Origin: Nelumbo lutea
Lineage: Eukaryota; Streptophyta; Magnoliopsida; Proteales; Nelumbonaceae
Assembly (NCBI GenBank): GCA_022828595.1
Contig: JAKGHH010000002.1
Coordinates: 72,946,383 to 73,010,382 of the forward strand
Length of the DNA: 64,000 nt
Reading direction: 5' to 3'
Part shown: in pieces, positions 11,001 through 21,721 of the stretch
Position numbering within the stretch: position 1 is the stretch's first letter
Layout of the letters: every line of letters starts with the position of its first letter
The notes under the pieces: generated by a model
What the model saw: the letters and a program-made list of their open reading frames with translations, nothing else
The model's database searches: none
Told to the model about the DNA's origin: nothing
Program-made: the position numbers and the translations under genes

Positions 11001-11512
11001 ACCTTGGGGTATGGGTATCAGCATCGCAAAGAACCTTGCTAACATAGTAAATCGGTTTTTTCACTCCATCTTCTTTGATAAGCACTGAGCTGATGGCCTC
11101 GTCCCCGACTGAAAGGTATAGGTACAATATGTCCCCTAGAAGTGGCTGAGTGAGGAGGAGAGGTGAGGCAAGGTAGTGCTTCAGTTCCTCAAAGGCGTGT
11201 TGTTATTCATCCGACCATTGAAAGTCTAGCTTCTTGATGGCCTAGAAGAAAGGTAGGTAGTGGTCGGCAAACTTCAACATGAAGAGGCTGAGGGCAGCCA
11301 CTCAGCTGGTGAGTCTTGAGTTCCCTTGACCGACCGCGGTGGTGCCATGTCCAAGATAGCTCGGATCTTTTCAAGGTTAGCCTTTATACCTCACTGTGTA
11401 ACGGCGAATCCTAAGAACTTGCCTAAGGCCACACCGAAGGCACACTTGTCGGGATTGAGCTTCATGTTAATCTTCGCAAGGTGTCAAAGGTCTTGGCTAG
11501 GTCCGAGGTGTG
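11001..11512 (-). pseudogene. RT thumb and connection of gypsy B, left half
   Basis: The minus-strand frames give HTSDLAKTFDTLR, MKLNPDKCAFGVALGKFLG and the connection segment with SAVLIKEDGVKKPIYYVSKVL-like text. This is the continuation of the RT that resumes at about 13190. It ends exactly where TGTTAGAC of the inserted LTR begins at 11513. Confidence 0.7.
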
Positions 11513-12153
11513 TGTTAGACAGTTATGCCCATAGTTTCAATCAAATTGATGTACTTATTGACATTTATTATAAATGAATAAAGTGCATAATTGATTCATG
11601 TTATTATGGTGTGTTTCTGTGTAATACCCTTAAACTGGACACTAGTGAGACTCATATTAGTTTATAATCTTCACAGCTGTTGGATAGACCTGGGGGGTTT
11701 ATCCTGCCAAGGTTGATACTAATGTGTTGCCAAGAAGGTTAGGGTGGCTTGTCTCAACTGCCAGGGTGAGACCTGAAGCACATGTAGTGTGGGTTTGATT
11801 GAAACTCTAAACTGGATCATTTTCCAGTTATGCCCTACACTTTGGAGACAGATGGGCAAAATTGGAAAGTTACGCCTAATCCCTAGACTTGATTATTGTA
11901 CTACACTAGGTGTTGGATTGGGCAGTCATTGATATGTCAATCAGTGAGATCCTTAGCGGGGGTCAAAACCTGAGTATGTTGGGGCAGTCTAAGAATTCAC
12001 CTGAGCGGCTGATCATAGTGACAGAATCAGCCCCTTTGTCAGACAAAGTCGATGATCAGGGAATGCATTCTCTCTGATGGAAGCTTAAAATGCCAATAGT
12101 TGATTTCAAACTTGTTGAGATTTGTTATTGCAAATATATATATTTATATAGAG

Positions 12154-12184
<31 letters not shown>

Positions 12185-13190
12185 TTATGGTTTCACAAAA
12201 TGTTTGCAAAAGGTTTTAATTCCCAGGATCCATGTGAGCTGAGAGTGCAACACTGTACCTTGTAGTCGAGGGAGAGGTCCTCTCTTGTTAGATAGTGTTT
12301 GATCATTATGGGCTGAGAGGTTAAGTATAAGACCGTTTAGGGTTTTACCTGATGGGATAATCTCACATAAGTCCATAATCCTTGGGCCTTCATAAGGTAA
12401 TTGAACCCAAGGACCATTAAGTGTAAATGTTGGGCTTGCTAAGAGCCCATATTGATGGGTTCAGGGGTTCACTGCCTTCAGTAGTGAATTCGGCCAGGCC
12501 TTGTAACAGAGGTTGGGTTGAACCCATATGGCTTTCTTGGAGATCAATGCTAGGGTCCCACGCCATACAAGAGAGCAAACTAACCAACATTTAAAAGGGA
12601 AAGTGAGCCATATGACTTAATGGGCCTAAAGCCCATTTCGAACTAGGTTTAAGTGAGTTAATTAAATGGGGTGAATTTGGTTTATAATCTAATTAGGATC
12701 AGCAGTAGGATAAATATATGTCTTATCTACTTAAGAGTCCATATCCAAATATCAGATTTGGATAAATAAACTCCTTCCTAATTGGATTAGGAACCTGATC
12801 CCAAAAGGGTTATAAATAAGGGAGCGAATTCCTTAGTAGTTGAATTCTTCTTCAACAGTTTTCTCCTTTAGCTCTTGTCGCCCCTACCTAGTTCGATCTC
12901 CATTCTTGGAACTTATCAAGATTACATCTTGAAATTGTTTCTTGCTAGAAGAAACAATCTAAAGTCGTGCTCACACCCTACTTGATTCTTGCTAAAGAAC
13001 CTCCTTGTTGATCATGCCTCACCATAAGCTGTGTCATCTTCAATGGAGGCGGATTTTGGTGACCTCTTTGGGCGTGAACACCTACGTTAGGAGTTACTTA
13101 TGATTCTATATTAGGTATATCCTTCTCTCTCTCTTTTGGTTTCAGGTCTGGTCCAGTTTGTTTCAAGAACGAACCTTGAAAAATGTAGTT
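11513..13190 (+). repeat. Long LTR (TGTTAGAC family), solo, inside gypsy B RT
   Basis: The sequence begins TGTTAGACAGTTATGCCC and can be followed against the copy at 49839-51240 along most of its length. Shared blocks include GTGAATTCGGCC, CCATACAA and the start. A TATA-like TATAAATAAGG lies at about 12810. It holds no coding capacity and contains a (TA)n run at 12140-12185. RT motifs flank it on both sides, so it is an insertion. The right boundary is uncertain within 13150-13280. The TG start fits an LTR; its superfamily (copia or gypsy) is not decided. Confidence 0.65.
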
Positions 13191-13900
13191 TTTCTAAATT
13201 AGGGAACATGATTCCCAGATGGGAGAAATAAGTTTTTTGTAATTTTGCCCAGCCATCCTGCACGGTTCGGTCATCCATATGATGGATTTCAAGCTCTTTA
13301 CCACCATATCATCTACATAGGCTTCAATGTTTCTTCCCATTTGGTGCTTGAAAACATTATTGACAAAGCGCTGGTAGGTGGCCCCGGCATTCTTGAGGTC
13401 GAAGAGCATAACCTTGTAGCAATATGTGTCATGCTCGGTAATGAAGGAGGTCTTTTCTTTGTCTTTAGGGTGCATCTTAATCTAGTTATATCCAGAGAAG
13501 GCATCCATGAAGCTAAGTAGCTCGTACCCTATGATGGCATCGAAAAGGTAGTCTATCATCGGCAAAGGAAAACTGTCTTTGGGGAAGGCTCGGTTAAGGT
13601 CTGTGAAGTTAATATAGATCCACCACTTCCCATTAGCTTTCTTCACTATAATCACATTAGACAACCAGTTAGGGTAATGTACCTCTTGGATGAAGCCGAC
13701 GTCAAGTAGTTTGTCAATTTCCTCTCCTATGGCCTTCCATCACTTTGGTGCAAAGTTCCTTTTTCTTTGCCGAACTCGCCTACAGCTCAGGTCCATGCTC
13801 AGCCTTTGAGTTATGACTGAAGGGTCAATTCCGGGCATGTCAGCGACAGACCATGCAAAGAAGTTGGCATTGGTTATAAGGAAACTTACCAGTTCGAATA
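13191..13900 (-). pseudogene. RT fingers and palm of gypsy B, right half
   Basis: On the minus strand 13482-13664 gives VIIVKKANGKWWIYINFTDLN and FPLPMIDYLFDA. 13194-13475 gives KEKTSFITEHDTYCYKVMLF and the catalytic YVDDMVVKS at about 13300-13325. The frame changes between the two pieces near 13480. After YVDDMVVKS the sequence departs from RT where the foreign LTR starts. It is the upstream part of the RT that finishes at 11512. Confidence 0.8.
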
Positions 13901-14099
13901 GGATTTATGGGGGAAGGTTGGACCCAATGTGGACTATTTTATTAGGCTTAGCCTCGTCTGGGGGAACCAAGAAGAAGTCCTCGAATGGTTGGCCTTGGCT
14001 CGCCGGTTCCTCCTTGAGGTTGAGGCCCTCGAGTGGCAGGGCTTTCTTGTTCTTACTCTTTAGTGCTGTCACATAGCACTGGTGCTAGCATGCGACTTA

Positions 14100-14600
14100 T
14101 TGATCACCCCGAACGACTTCAACACCGTGCTTGGTGGGGAACTTGAGGGCGAGGTGATAGGATGAGATGGCTGCCTTAAGTGCATGGAGGATCGACCTCC
14201 TGATGATGGCATTGTAGGGGGAGCCGATTCTCACGACTAGGACCTCGTTCATCCACGTCACCTATAGAGGTTTTGTCCCTACCATGACTGATAGGGTGAT
14301 TCTTCCCTCTAGCCTGACTACACTTCTGGAGAATCCAATGAGTGGCATGTCAGAGGGTTGCAAGTGCTCGAGCGCTATCTTCATTCTTTTGAATGCGTCA
14401 TAGAAGAGGATGTCAGTTAAGGAGCATCTATCCACCAATATCCTCTTCACCATGAAATTTGCGATGACGACGGATACCACGAGTGCGTCGTCATGGGGGA
14501 CTGAGAGCCCCCGCAAGTCCATGTCTGTGAAAGCAAGGGCTTCGCTCTATTTCTACTTCTTGGGGGATGACTCCTGGGTATTCAACTGCCTGGCATAGGT
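14100..14600 (-). pseudogene. Aspartic protease of gypsy B, active site lost
   Basis: The minus strand at 14262-14522 gives DDALVVSVVIANFMVKRILV, then DRCSLTDILF where the active-site loop should read DSGSSADILF. The second and third positions of the D-S-G triad have been replaced. LIGFSRSVVRLEGRITL follows as in related proteases. The Asp remains but the catalytic loop is destroyed, so the protein would be inactive even if made. Confidence 0.75.
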
Positions 14601-16200
14601 CTTGCAAGCTAAGGCCGAGGATCCTCCCAAGGTCCTGCCCCAACAATGACGTCTATGATGTTGTCTATCTGTTCCTGCTATGATGGTGAAGCCCTAGCCT
14701 CACCTCCGACGTACCGCTTTAGGTGACCGCAGAGGATGAGGGACTCTATTTCATTTTATAACTCATAGCAGTCCTCTGTGTCGTGGTTGGTGCCATGGTG
14801 GTACTTATAGTACTTTGGATTTTTCCTCTGGATTCCTCTTCATCTTTTCATTCCACTTCATACTCCTCCTTCCCTACTTGCATGAGGATCTACGTCTGGG
14901 TGGAGTTGAGTGGCGTATACTTGCTATAAGCCATGGTCGAGGTTGGTGGCTTCTTGTTGTTGCTAGTGATGTTGTTATTGTTGTGGTTGTCTCCATTCCT
15001 CTTCTTCTTCTCTGGGCCCCTATGGTGGCGATCGGCCTCTCCTTCTTGAAGGTCACCAGCTGAGGCCTCCTCAGCGGCGATGTACTTCTAAGCCTTCTTC
15101 AGGAATTCCGCCTTGGACATTGGTGGTGTCTTGGCCACTAAGCACCTAAGGGTCGAGCCCAGAAGTAGGCCGTTAATAGTGACATGCATGGAGACCATGG
15201 GGTTGATATCTCGAATCTCGAGCTCTTCTTTCTTAAAGCAGACGATGTAGGACCACAGGCTCTCTCTACGCTTTTGTCGGGCAACCATGAGAGAGACAAC
15301 GCTCTTCTGGAATCTTTTGTTGATGATGAAGTGGGCAAGGAAGAGGTTGGCAAACTGTTCCAACAAGCTGATGGACCGAGGGGGGAGTCCGGAGAACCAT
15401 CGACTGCCCCCTTGAATGTCGCCTGGAAAGTCTAGCACGTCAGGGCATCGAAGTATCCTTAGAGGAGCGTGAGCGTGTTGAAACTTTCCAAGTGATCATT
15501 TAGGTTCGTTGTCCCATCATACATCTCAAGAGTGGGTGCTTTGGAGTGCAATGGGAGAGGCTCAAAAATGATGTTCGGGGTGAAGGCATCCATTCTGACG
15601 ATCGGAGGATTCTGGCTGGTCGAGGCCTCAGCTCGGCTTCTCTAACTTTGTGAAGCTCTTCCTTGACGGCACTGAGTTGTGCCTATAGGTCAACGATTCT
15701 TTGGTCTAGGGGTGCCCCCGTCCTGATTCTCTCGAACGCAGTGTGGGTCGGCTTAGTTCGCCGAGTACTCTAATGTGGGCACGTGCCCATGTCCTGGGAG
15801 TCTTCTCTTCGGCAACGGTGATGTTTTTGGTCTCAGCAATGATCACAAGACTATGCAGATTCATCCCTTCTTCGGCTGGGAGGTCAAGAGGCCCTCGGTG
15901 GTTAGCAAGAACACCGGCTGATGTCGGAATCCAAGGGGTTGGTCCTGTGAAACCCAACTGGGCTGATGGCTAACGGGTCCAGCGTTCGCCTCATTGCCCT
16001 GAGCTCTATCTTATGGGCGGCCTCCTGCTTGGGGCCTCACCTCGTCGATCCTCCGAGTGAGGTCATCGAGCCGGTTGGGAACCATTTGGAGCTTATCCCT
16101 TGTGACCAGGTTCTGGGTGTTCTTGGTGTTTCTTGCCTTGTCGGCTAAAGCTTAGGAGTTAGTTCTTTAAGTTTGAGAGAATGCAATTTTGTTGAGGGAA
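14601..16200 (-). pseudogene. Gag region of gypsy B
   Basis: The retrotransposon gag domain is clear at 15088-15438 on the minus strand: GGSRWFSGLPPRSISLLEQF, AHFIINKRFQKS and RESLWSYIVCFKKEELEI. The N-terminal linker runs to about 16190 and the region toward the nucleocapsid covers 14601-15060. Frame breaks occur around 15080 and 15450-15700. Gag would form the particle shell. Plus-strand ORFs here are shadows. Confidence 0.75.
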
Positions 16201-16212
16201 GTCTTAGTGACG

Positions 16213-16232
16213 TTCCCATAGACGATGCCAAT
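16213..16232 (-). other. Primer-binding site of gypsy B
   Basis: ATTGGCATCGTCTATGGGAA on the minus strand follows directly after the LTR end GGTATCAACA. It has the same layout as the A1 primer-binding site but a different core (GGCATCG for GGCGCCA), so the two families use different or diverged primers. Confidence 0.65.
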
Positions 16233-16771
16233 TGTTGATACCCAGAATGGGCTAGGGGCAACACTATCAATTTGTTTCTGATACGAGAAGTGGCTGAGTA
16301 GTTCGAGGCCTAGATCAATCGAGGGCTGGTAGGCCTATCTTGCGAGGAGTAAAGAAGGGAGAACGTCAGAGGCCTCGGATAAGTACCCGAGGCAGACTCT
16401 GACGATCAAGTTAATTCAAGGTAGTACGAGGTGAACGAGGCCTAAGGTGGGAGCACTCAGACGAGGCCACAAGTAATCAAAGAGTTCTTAGAGTTCTTGG
16501 TTCCAAATTCCAAATTCAAGATTTAAGACCCTTATCTTGAGGGGTTGCCCCCTATTTATACTTGAGGCCATCTGGAGGTAGGTGAGCTAGGACGATCGAG
16601 ATGCATCCCTTACACGAGAGGTGCAGTCATTAGGGCTGCCAAGTGCACCCGCACTATTGGCTCTAGGTTCCTAGCCGAGCTCTTCTCTAGGCGCACTGAT
16701 TGGGTCCGCTCTGAATGCTGCTACCGCACATGTGCTGCCCCCATTGGTCCGGGCCAGGTGCGCCTACATCA
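16233..16771 (-). repeat. LTR family B (5' LTR of gypsy B)
   Basis: A 539-bp LTR whose plus-strand ends are TGTTGATACCCAGAATGGGC and GTGCGCCTACATCA. The plus-strand block CCCTATTTATACTTGAGGCC (about 16550) and the right end recur at 42412-42840. The outer end stops about 440 bp before the start codon of the ATP synthase delta gene. Confidence 0.75.
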
Positions 16772-17212
16772 TATGTGATATCCCATACACGGCCGTTTCA
16801 CATTACATTACACAGTGTGAAATGTGATATCCCCAATACACGGTTGAAAAGTCTATGTGAGGACGGTGTGAGGAAAATATTGTGAGGTCCAAATCGGAGA
16901 TCACCTTAGAAGCAGCAATGACCACCACTTCGTACCTCTTCCACTCCTCGCACTCTCGCAGTGAGGTAAGATTTGAATGGCGCTCAACTCATATCGTTGT
17001 TCCACGTGGCCCGTTTTCGCCAACCGTGGATAAGAGGTTGCCGTTCTCCAAATACAAGATAAAATGCTTCTTTTGCACCGTCGATTGCGAAACGTGTCCG
17101 TCTTATGACCGTCCGTTCGAATCAAAACCTCTCCAACACCCGGCAAAACGCAAAAGCCTCAAAATCCAAAAACGCAACATCAGAATCTCGGCTAGTGTCG
17201 TCGCCGGTAACC
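16772..17212 (+). promoter_or_regulatory. Upstream region of ATP synthase delta gene with G-box and I-box
   Basis: A perfect G-box, CCACGTGG (17002-17009), is followed 19 bp later by an I-box GATAAG (17029-17034). These two sites together are a known signature of light-regulated nuclear photosynthesis genes, as in rbcS promoters. Farther up, 16776-16849 holds a diverged direct repeat (TGTGATATCCC..ATACACGG) around a short hairpin (TTTCACATT / AGTGTGAAATG). No convincing TATA box is seen between the I-box and the start codon. An upstream ATG at 17105 is in frame with the gene; the better start is at 17213. Confidence 0.6.
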
Positions 17213-17965
17213 ATGGCGGCTTTGCAGCAATCTCCGGTTGCACTTCAAGCTAAAACTCCACCGTCGGCACGGGTCTCCGGTAAAACCCTAGCCTCGAGAC
17301 CATTCCGATTGTCGTTCTCCGGCAGCTTTGCATCCCTCAAACTCCCGAAACTCGCTACCAAGACCAGGTCTCGACGCGGAGGCGGAGCGGCCGGAGCAAC
17401 TATGATGGACACGGCCGCAGCGAGCTACGCCTCCGCCTTGGCCGAGGTTGCCAAATCGAACGGAACACTGGACTCAACCAGCGCAGACATGGAGAAAGTG
17501 GAGAAGGTCTTCAAGGACTCTCTGGTATACGACTTTTTCGCGAATCCAACCATCAGAAGCGAGAAGAAGAGCCAAGTGATCGACGAGATTGCTCAATCGT
17601 CGAGCTTGCAACCACACACGGCGAATTTCTTGAAGATTCTGGTGGACATGAAGCGGATCGAGCTGGTGAAAGACATCGTGAAAGAATTCGAGCTATTCTA
17701 TAACAAATTGACGAACACGGAGCTGGCGATCGTGACTTCAGTGGTGCCGTTGGAGTCGCAGCACTTGGCGCAGATAGCGAAGGGAGTGCAGAGGTTGACG
17801 GGGGCAAAGAACGTGAGGATCAAGACCGTGCTGGATCCGTCGCTCGTTGCAGGGTTCACGATCAGGTACGGGAACTCTGGTTCGAAATTGATCGACATGA
17901 GTGTGAAGAAGCAACTGGAAGAGATTGCGAGTCAACTCGATTTCAGTGAAATTTCGCTCTTTTGA
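17213..17965 (+). CDS. ATPD: Chloroplast ATP synthase delta chain
   Basis: This encodes 250 residues of the CF1 delta subunit, which sits on top of the alpha3-beta3 head and joins it to the peripheral stalk of the thylakoid ATP synthase. Residues 1-60 are rich in Ser, Ala, Arg and Lys with few acids, a chloroplast transit peptide. The mature OSCP/delta domain starts around ASYASALAEVAKSNGTL (about 69 on). It contains VFKDSLVYDFFANPTI, ANFLKILVDMKRIELVKDIV and the C-terminal signature with LDPSLVAGFTIRYGN near residue 220, ending in LDFSEISLF. The start at 17213 has the strong context ACCATGGCG. An in-frame ATG 36 codons upstream would spoil the transit peptide and is less likely. There is no intron, and the frame and key motifs are intact. 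It is the only gene here that looks functional. Confidence 0.97.
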   Translation: MAALQQSPVALQAKTPPSARVSGKTLASRPFRLSFSGSFASLKLPKLATKTRSRRGGGAAGATMMDTAAASYASALAEVAKSNGTLDSTSADMEKVEKVFKDSLVYDFFANPTIRSEKKSQVIDEIAQSSSLQPHTANFLKILVDMKRIELVKDIVKEFELFYNKLTNTELAIVTSVVPLESQHLAQIAKGVQRLTGAKNVRIKTVLDPSLVAGFTIRYGNSGSKLIDMSVKKQLEEIASQLDFSEISLF

Positions 17966-18985
17966 AAAATTTGTATTGAAATCAAGGACAATGTGTTAGG
18001 ATTTGAACCCTTTCAAATTTTAGAAGGGATTCTTCACATGGATTAGGATCAATGTGATCATTTGATCAATGTTAATGGAGCCTTCTATTTCTTCAATATA
18101 TTTGTTTTTTTCTCAATTCAAGTATGTAACTTTTGTGGAAATGCAATTCAAATATGTATCTGAACTTGTTCTTTTTCTTTTACTTCAGTTTTTTTTTTTT
18201 TTTTTTTCTCCAGAAGTAATTTTGCAGAGATGGCTTCTTCTATTTTCTTGCTAAATTCTGCATATTGATCTATTTATATTGAATTGGGATATTACAAAAA
18301 CGTAGCCTTATCTCATCACCACGAACAAAGGTCACAAAGAATCTGATTTCCATATTCAATGGGTGTATAAACAGAGATTGAAAAAGCCCTTTCAAATGTT
18401 GCAGGATTGTGATTTTCCAATATGGATTTGGTTTCTAACTGTGGTTTAGCCATACCTTCATCATCCATTACTTTTGTTCTTTGATTGAATGGCTTAATTT
18501 ACTGAAAAGAATATAGTTTTAATTGAGGTTTTACTATTTTCAGAGAACATGATTACAGCTCTAATTGAATTTTAATGGCACTGATGCCCTAATAGCTGAG
18601 ATGGTCACTCTGCTCCCACCCCTTAATCCCCCTGTAATTTGTAATATCTGATGCTGAAAGAAAAATAAAATTTTTATCCCAAATCGCAGAAAATCTCTTA
18701 TAATTAGGGCTGAAAATTCAAGTAAAATTGTCAAACCCAGCCACATAAGACCATAATAGCAAAATAGAAAAATTAGGGCTGAAAATGTCACATTATGCCA
18801 TTCCATGAATGGTTTTTTACTGCAGTGCAGATATTGTCTTCAAATGATTTTATTGAGTTGTATAAATTCATGGTCTTTTGTCATTAGATTTCAGCATTTA
18901 AACCTCTTCCAATTTTTGCCCCTTTTCCCCATTTTTGCCCCTTAACGTGAACCTTATTTTTGTTTCATTTTGGGGAATTTTTCAG
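17966..18985 (+). other. 3' flank of ATPD, no further gene
   Basis: The 3' untranslated region is T-rich and probably ends within about 300 bp; a poly-T tract lies at 18189-18208. Beyond it are AT-rich sequences with a short direct repeat, ATTAGGGCTGAAAAT (about 18704 and 18774). A block at 18793-18880 resembles 42190-42280. No exon of another gene was recognised, and the small minus ORF at 18561-18806 has no family features. Confidence 0.5.
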
Positions 18986-19004
18986 TATTAGATATATTTT
19001 GTTG

Positions 19005-19750
19005 GAGAGTGGATAGCGAGTCGCTTCCAAAGCCTAAGGGGTAAGGTTTCGAGCTGATAAAAGATCTCGGCACCACTTCCTCGGCATGGAAAACCCAGCT
19101 GCCTTTTTGGCATGGGCGAAATATAATTGTAGTTCAGCGACAAGCACCTCGGAGTAAGGCCATCCCCGAAGGTCCAGCCATTCATGGTTCCCGTGGGAGT
19201 TGATGGCCAATGGACTAAGTAGCTCTGCTAATCTCATTTCAGCACGGACGAGCCTCGTCAGCCTCCTTTGCGAGGTCTTCCCTACAAGTTGAACCCTTTG
19301 CAACTCCCGTGGGAGTTGGTGGCCTATGGACTATGCAAACGCCCTTATTGGCTGAGACTTTCAAGGCTCCCGTGTGAGTTGGCGACCTATAGTTAGCAAA
19401 GCTACCCCCGCAAGTCAAGTTCTCTATGGCTTCTCGTAGGAGTTGATGACCAACGTCCTCGAGGGCTAATGCAGTGCAACCGTGGTATCAACCTATCATC
19501 AGACGACAAAAATTGACCTTGAAGCACGTCGGTAACAAGAAGACCGACATCAGTAGGTCGGCCCCCCATCTATCTAGCTCGATAGTGTCATGATTATAGT
19601 TACTACACTTGATCGACCTCAAAGGACATCAACATCTCACCACCGACCACCGAACTGGTTAGGACATTTACAAGAGAGTGGACCATAAGTCGCTCCCCTG
19701 ACCTAAGGGTTAAGGTGTGAGCTGACAAAAGACCTCGGCACAGTATAAGT
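19005..19750 (+). repeat. Diverged tandem repeats in gypsy 3' untranslated region
   Basis: At least four copies of a unit with the core CTCCCGTGGGAGTTG followed by TGGCC(A/T)ATGGACTA occur between about 19188 and 19450. A longer block beginning GAGAGTGGA..AGTCGCT and running through GAGCTGA(T/C)AAAAGA(T/C)CTCGGCAC occurs at 19005-19072 and again at 19672-19742. No protein domain is seen in either strand. Tat-group plant gypsy elements are known for hypervariable tandem repeats between pol and the 3' LTR. Confidence 0.65.
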
Positions 19751-20570
19751 CTCAATCGCTTCTTTGGCATGGGCAGATAAGTCCTAGTTGCCTCTTCGGC
19801 ATAGGGAACCAAGAACCCAGTCACTTCGGCATGGGCAAATAAAAGAGTAGCTCCTACGCAAACAGGTCGAGCATAAACCCTACAACGTCTGTTCACTTGT
19901 AGTGCAGCAAGATTGGGTTATTCTTATTCGGACCTAACTCGACAGCTCGACACTTCGGGAGTAATCTATACATAGAAAATTTTTTCATAACAAGGAATTT
20001 TGAAACTTGCATTGTATTGATAAAGGAAAGTTTGAAGTACATGAAGAAAAGGGGGGAAAGAGAGAAAAGGAAACAAGGGAAAGACTACTTTGCTTTCAAC
20101 ACCATGGCAGACATACAAACTTGGTTGATCTCTTCACAGCCGATCTCCACTTAGGTCTCAGGCTTCACATCAAACTCGTTGGCTACTCTTTTAGAACCTG
20201 CTCAAGCAGCACTGCATCGAAGTCTACCTAGGTGGAGCGATCTGATAAAGTAGTTGCACAGTTAGAAACCCCTTTTTGATGGCGGCATGATGAGCTTTTC
20301 TCTTGAGACCCTTAGTCGGATTGCAGAACCCCTTGATTGTCACATCCCTAAAAGGTAGATGTCCTCGGGATAACTGCTCCACCTCTCCTCGAGCAGATGA
20401 ATTTGCTCTCGTGCCTCGATTATCAAAACGACGAGGTCCTATCTAAGGTGACAAACACTTGGACTCTTCCAACCTGAGAAGCAAACCAGACCAACGAATC
20501 AGTCATTTCGGGCCAAAAGGAGTGACCTACTCCCTTCATCGAGCTGCTCTCAACTCAAGAGGTAGGCAAT

Positions 20571-21290
20571 TGATGAGGGTGGATTTGGTCCTCCAATGAC
20601 ATCATGACACATGGCATCTCAGAACAGCTAGACTACATCCCAGCATCACTTAGGCGACCACTTGCCTTAGCCAAAATGGGGTCCTAGTTGGCGACCTGCC
20701 TCTACTGGCGACCTCGACCACAATTTAGGTTGGCTTGTAGCACCTCGTCGAGGACCAACCTATAGCACCTCATCACTGGCCGAAGTGACCTCGACGCAAG
20801 GAGTGACCTCCCTCGAGGGCTTGCTGACCTGATCGAGGACTAGGTGGTGACCTGCGAGATGTGCTCGCTAACAAATTCAACATGCATATCTCAACGTTCC
20901 CAGGTTTCTCGAAAGTTGGCCCACATACCGGATATTCCAAAGGATGGTCAATGTGCATGGTGGTTACCTCTGAGGATCTCAGATCGGTTAAGCATGACCT
21001 CCCAGAAATATCGGATGCGGTGTGTGAAGCCTACTCCAAGCAATGCCTATATAAGGACATCAACCCCCAAGACTCAGATACACGCGATTATTTGCTCACT
21101 AGCATTCTAGCACTCGAGCTTTCAGCTCGTAACCAAAGTACAACAAAATACTAACTTAAGCATCGGAGCGACCTCCCTGGGTCATCCACCCTAGTCTCTC
21201 TAATCTCTAGTTTGTAGCTTGGTCCAGCTCGCTATGCAAACAACGTCTAGGCATCCTTCCAGCTAGGAGCTTCCAGATCACGCACTATCA
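20571..21290 (+). repeat. LTR family A, copy A2 (3' LTR)
   Basis: A 720-bp plus-strand LTR from TGATGAGGGTGG to CACGCACTATCA, aligned at both ends and in the middle with the other family A LTRs. The following bases ATTGGAGCTTCC faintly resemble a primer-binding site, so a tail of similar GC-rich sequence up to about 21480 may belong to the same nest of elements. Confidence 0.65.
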
Positions 21291-21721
21291 ATTGGAGCTT
21301 CCAGACCTCGTCGGGTATCCACCTTGGGTCCTCTGACACAGTTTCCCTACAGGTCTCTTCGAAGAGCTACCCAGCTCGGTACCTGAGCAACCTCCTAATT
21401 CGGTCCAGTCAATTCGGCATCTAAGCCTTCATTCGTCAGAAATACTCCAGCTCGACTTTTGAGTCATCAACCACCAGGAAGCAGTCAAAACAATAGGGTG
21501 CTACCAAAAACAACATCATCACATGGTATGTTGTTCTTACTCGTAATAATGCTACTAGCAGCTTGACTATGTCTGCAGCTGGGTAGAATCCTCTAGGTGT
21601 TAATTTGCAACATAATTGAACCCAAGAATTGGTATTGGTATACAAGACTCTTTTTTGGTATAACAATTAAAGTGCATGTTTTGAAAATTTAATGAACAAT
21701 TAAGAGCATTTTTGTCCTTTA

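Larger units (their letters stand above)
8991..16771 (-). mobile_element. Ty3/gypsy retrotransposon B, nested-broken
   Basis: A minus-strand element in the order 5' LTR (16771-16233), primer-binding site, gag, protease, RT, RNase H, integrase with the C-terminal GPNWEGPHRV motif (about 9100). An unrelated LTR at 11513-13190 splits RT between YVDDMVVKS and MKLNPDKCAFGV. Codon-level damage is heavy in every domain. No matching 3' LTR lies before 8991; a solo LTR of the same family sits at 42412-42840. It is not autonomous. Confidence 0.85.
18990..21290 (+). mobile_element. Gypsy family A relic, 3' untranslated part plus 3' LTR
   Basis: The LTR at 20571-21290 starts TGATGAGGGTGGATTTGGTC right after a purine-rich tract ending GGTAGGCAAT. 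This is the same GGCAAT/TGATG junction as in the element at 62.2 kb, so the LTR is a 3' LTR of a plus-strand element. A TATA box TATATAAG (about 21048-21055) and the conserved CTAACTTAAGCATCGGAG block (about 21151) are present. The upstream 1.6 kb has no coding domain and holds diverged repeats. The 5' part of the element is gone. Confidence 0.7.

Noticed and set aside
15184..15435. Plus-strand ORF of 83 codons
   Set aside because: Complement of the gag capsid domain on the minus strand.
17553..17935. Minus-strand ORFs inside ATPD
   Set aside because: Antisense shadows of the ATP synthase delta coding sequence.
18189..18208. Poly-T run taken as a reverse-strand poly(A) tail of a processed copy
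   Set aside because: The upstream gene is in the plus orientation and intronless orthologues are normal for this gene, so there is no sign of a retrocopy.
21291..21310. Primer-binding site after LTR A2
   Set aside because: ATTGGAGCTTCC resembles the A1 site only in its first bases, and the preceding polypurine junction marks this LTR as the 3' one.
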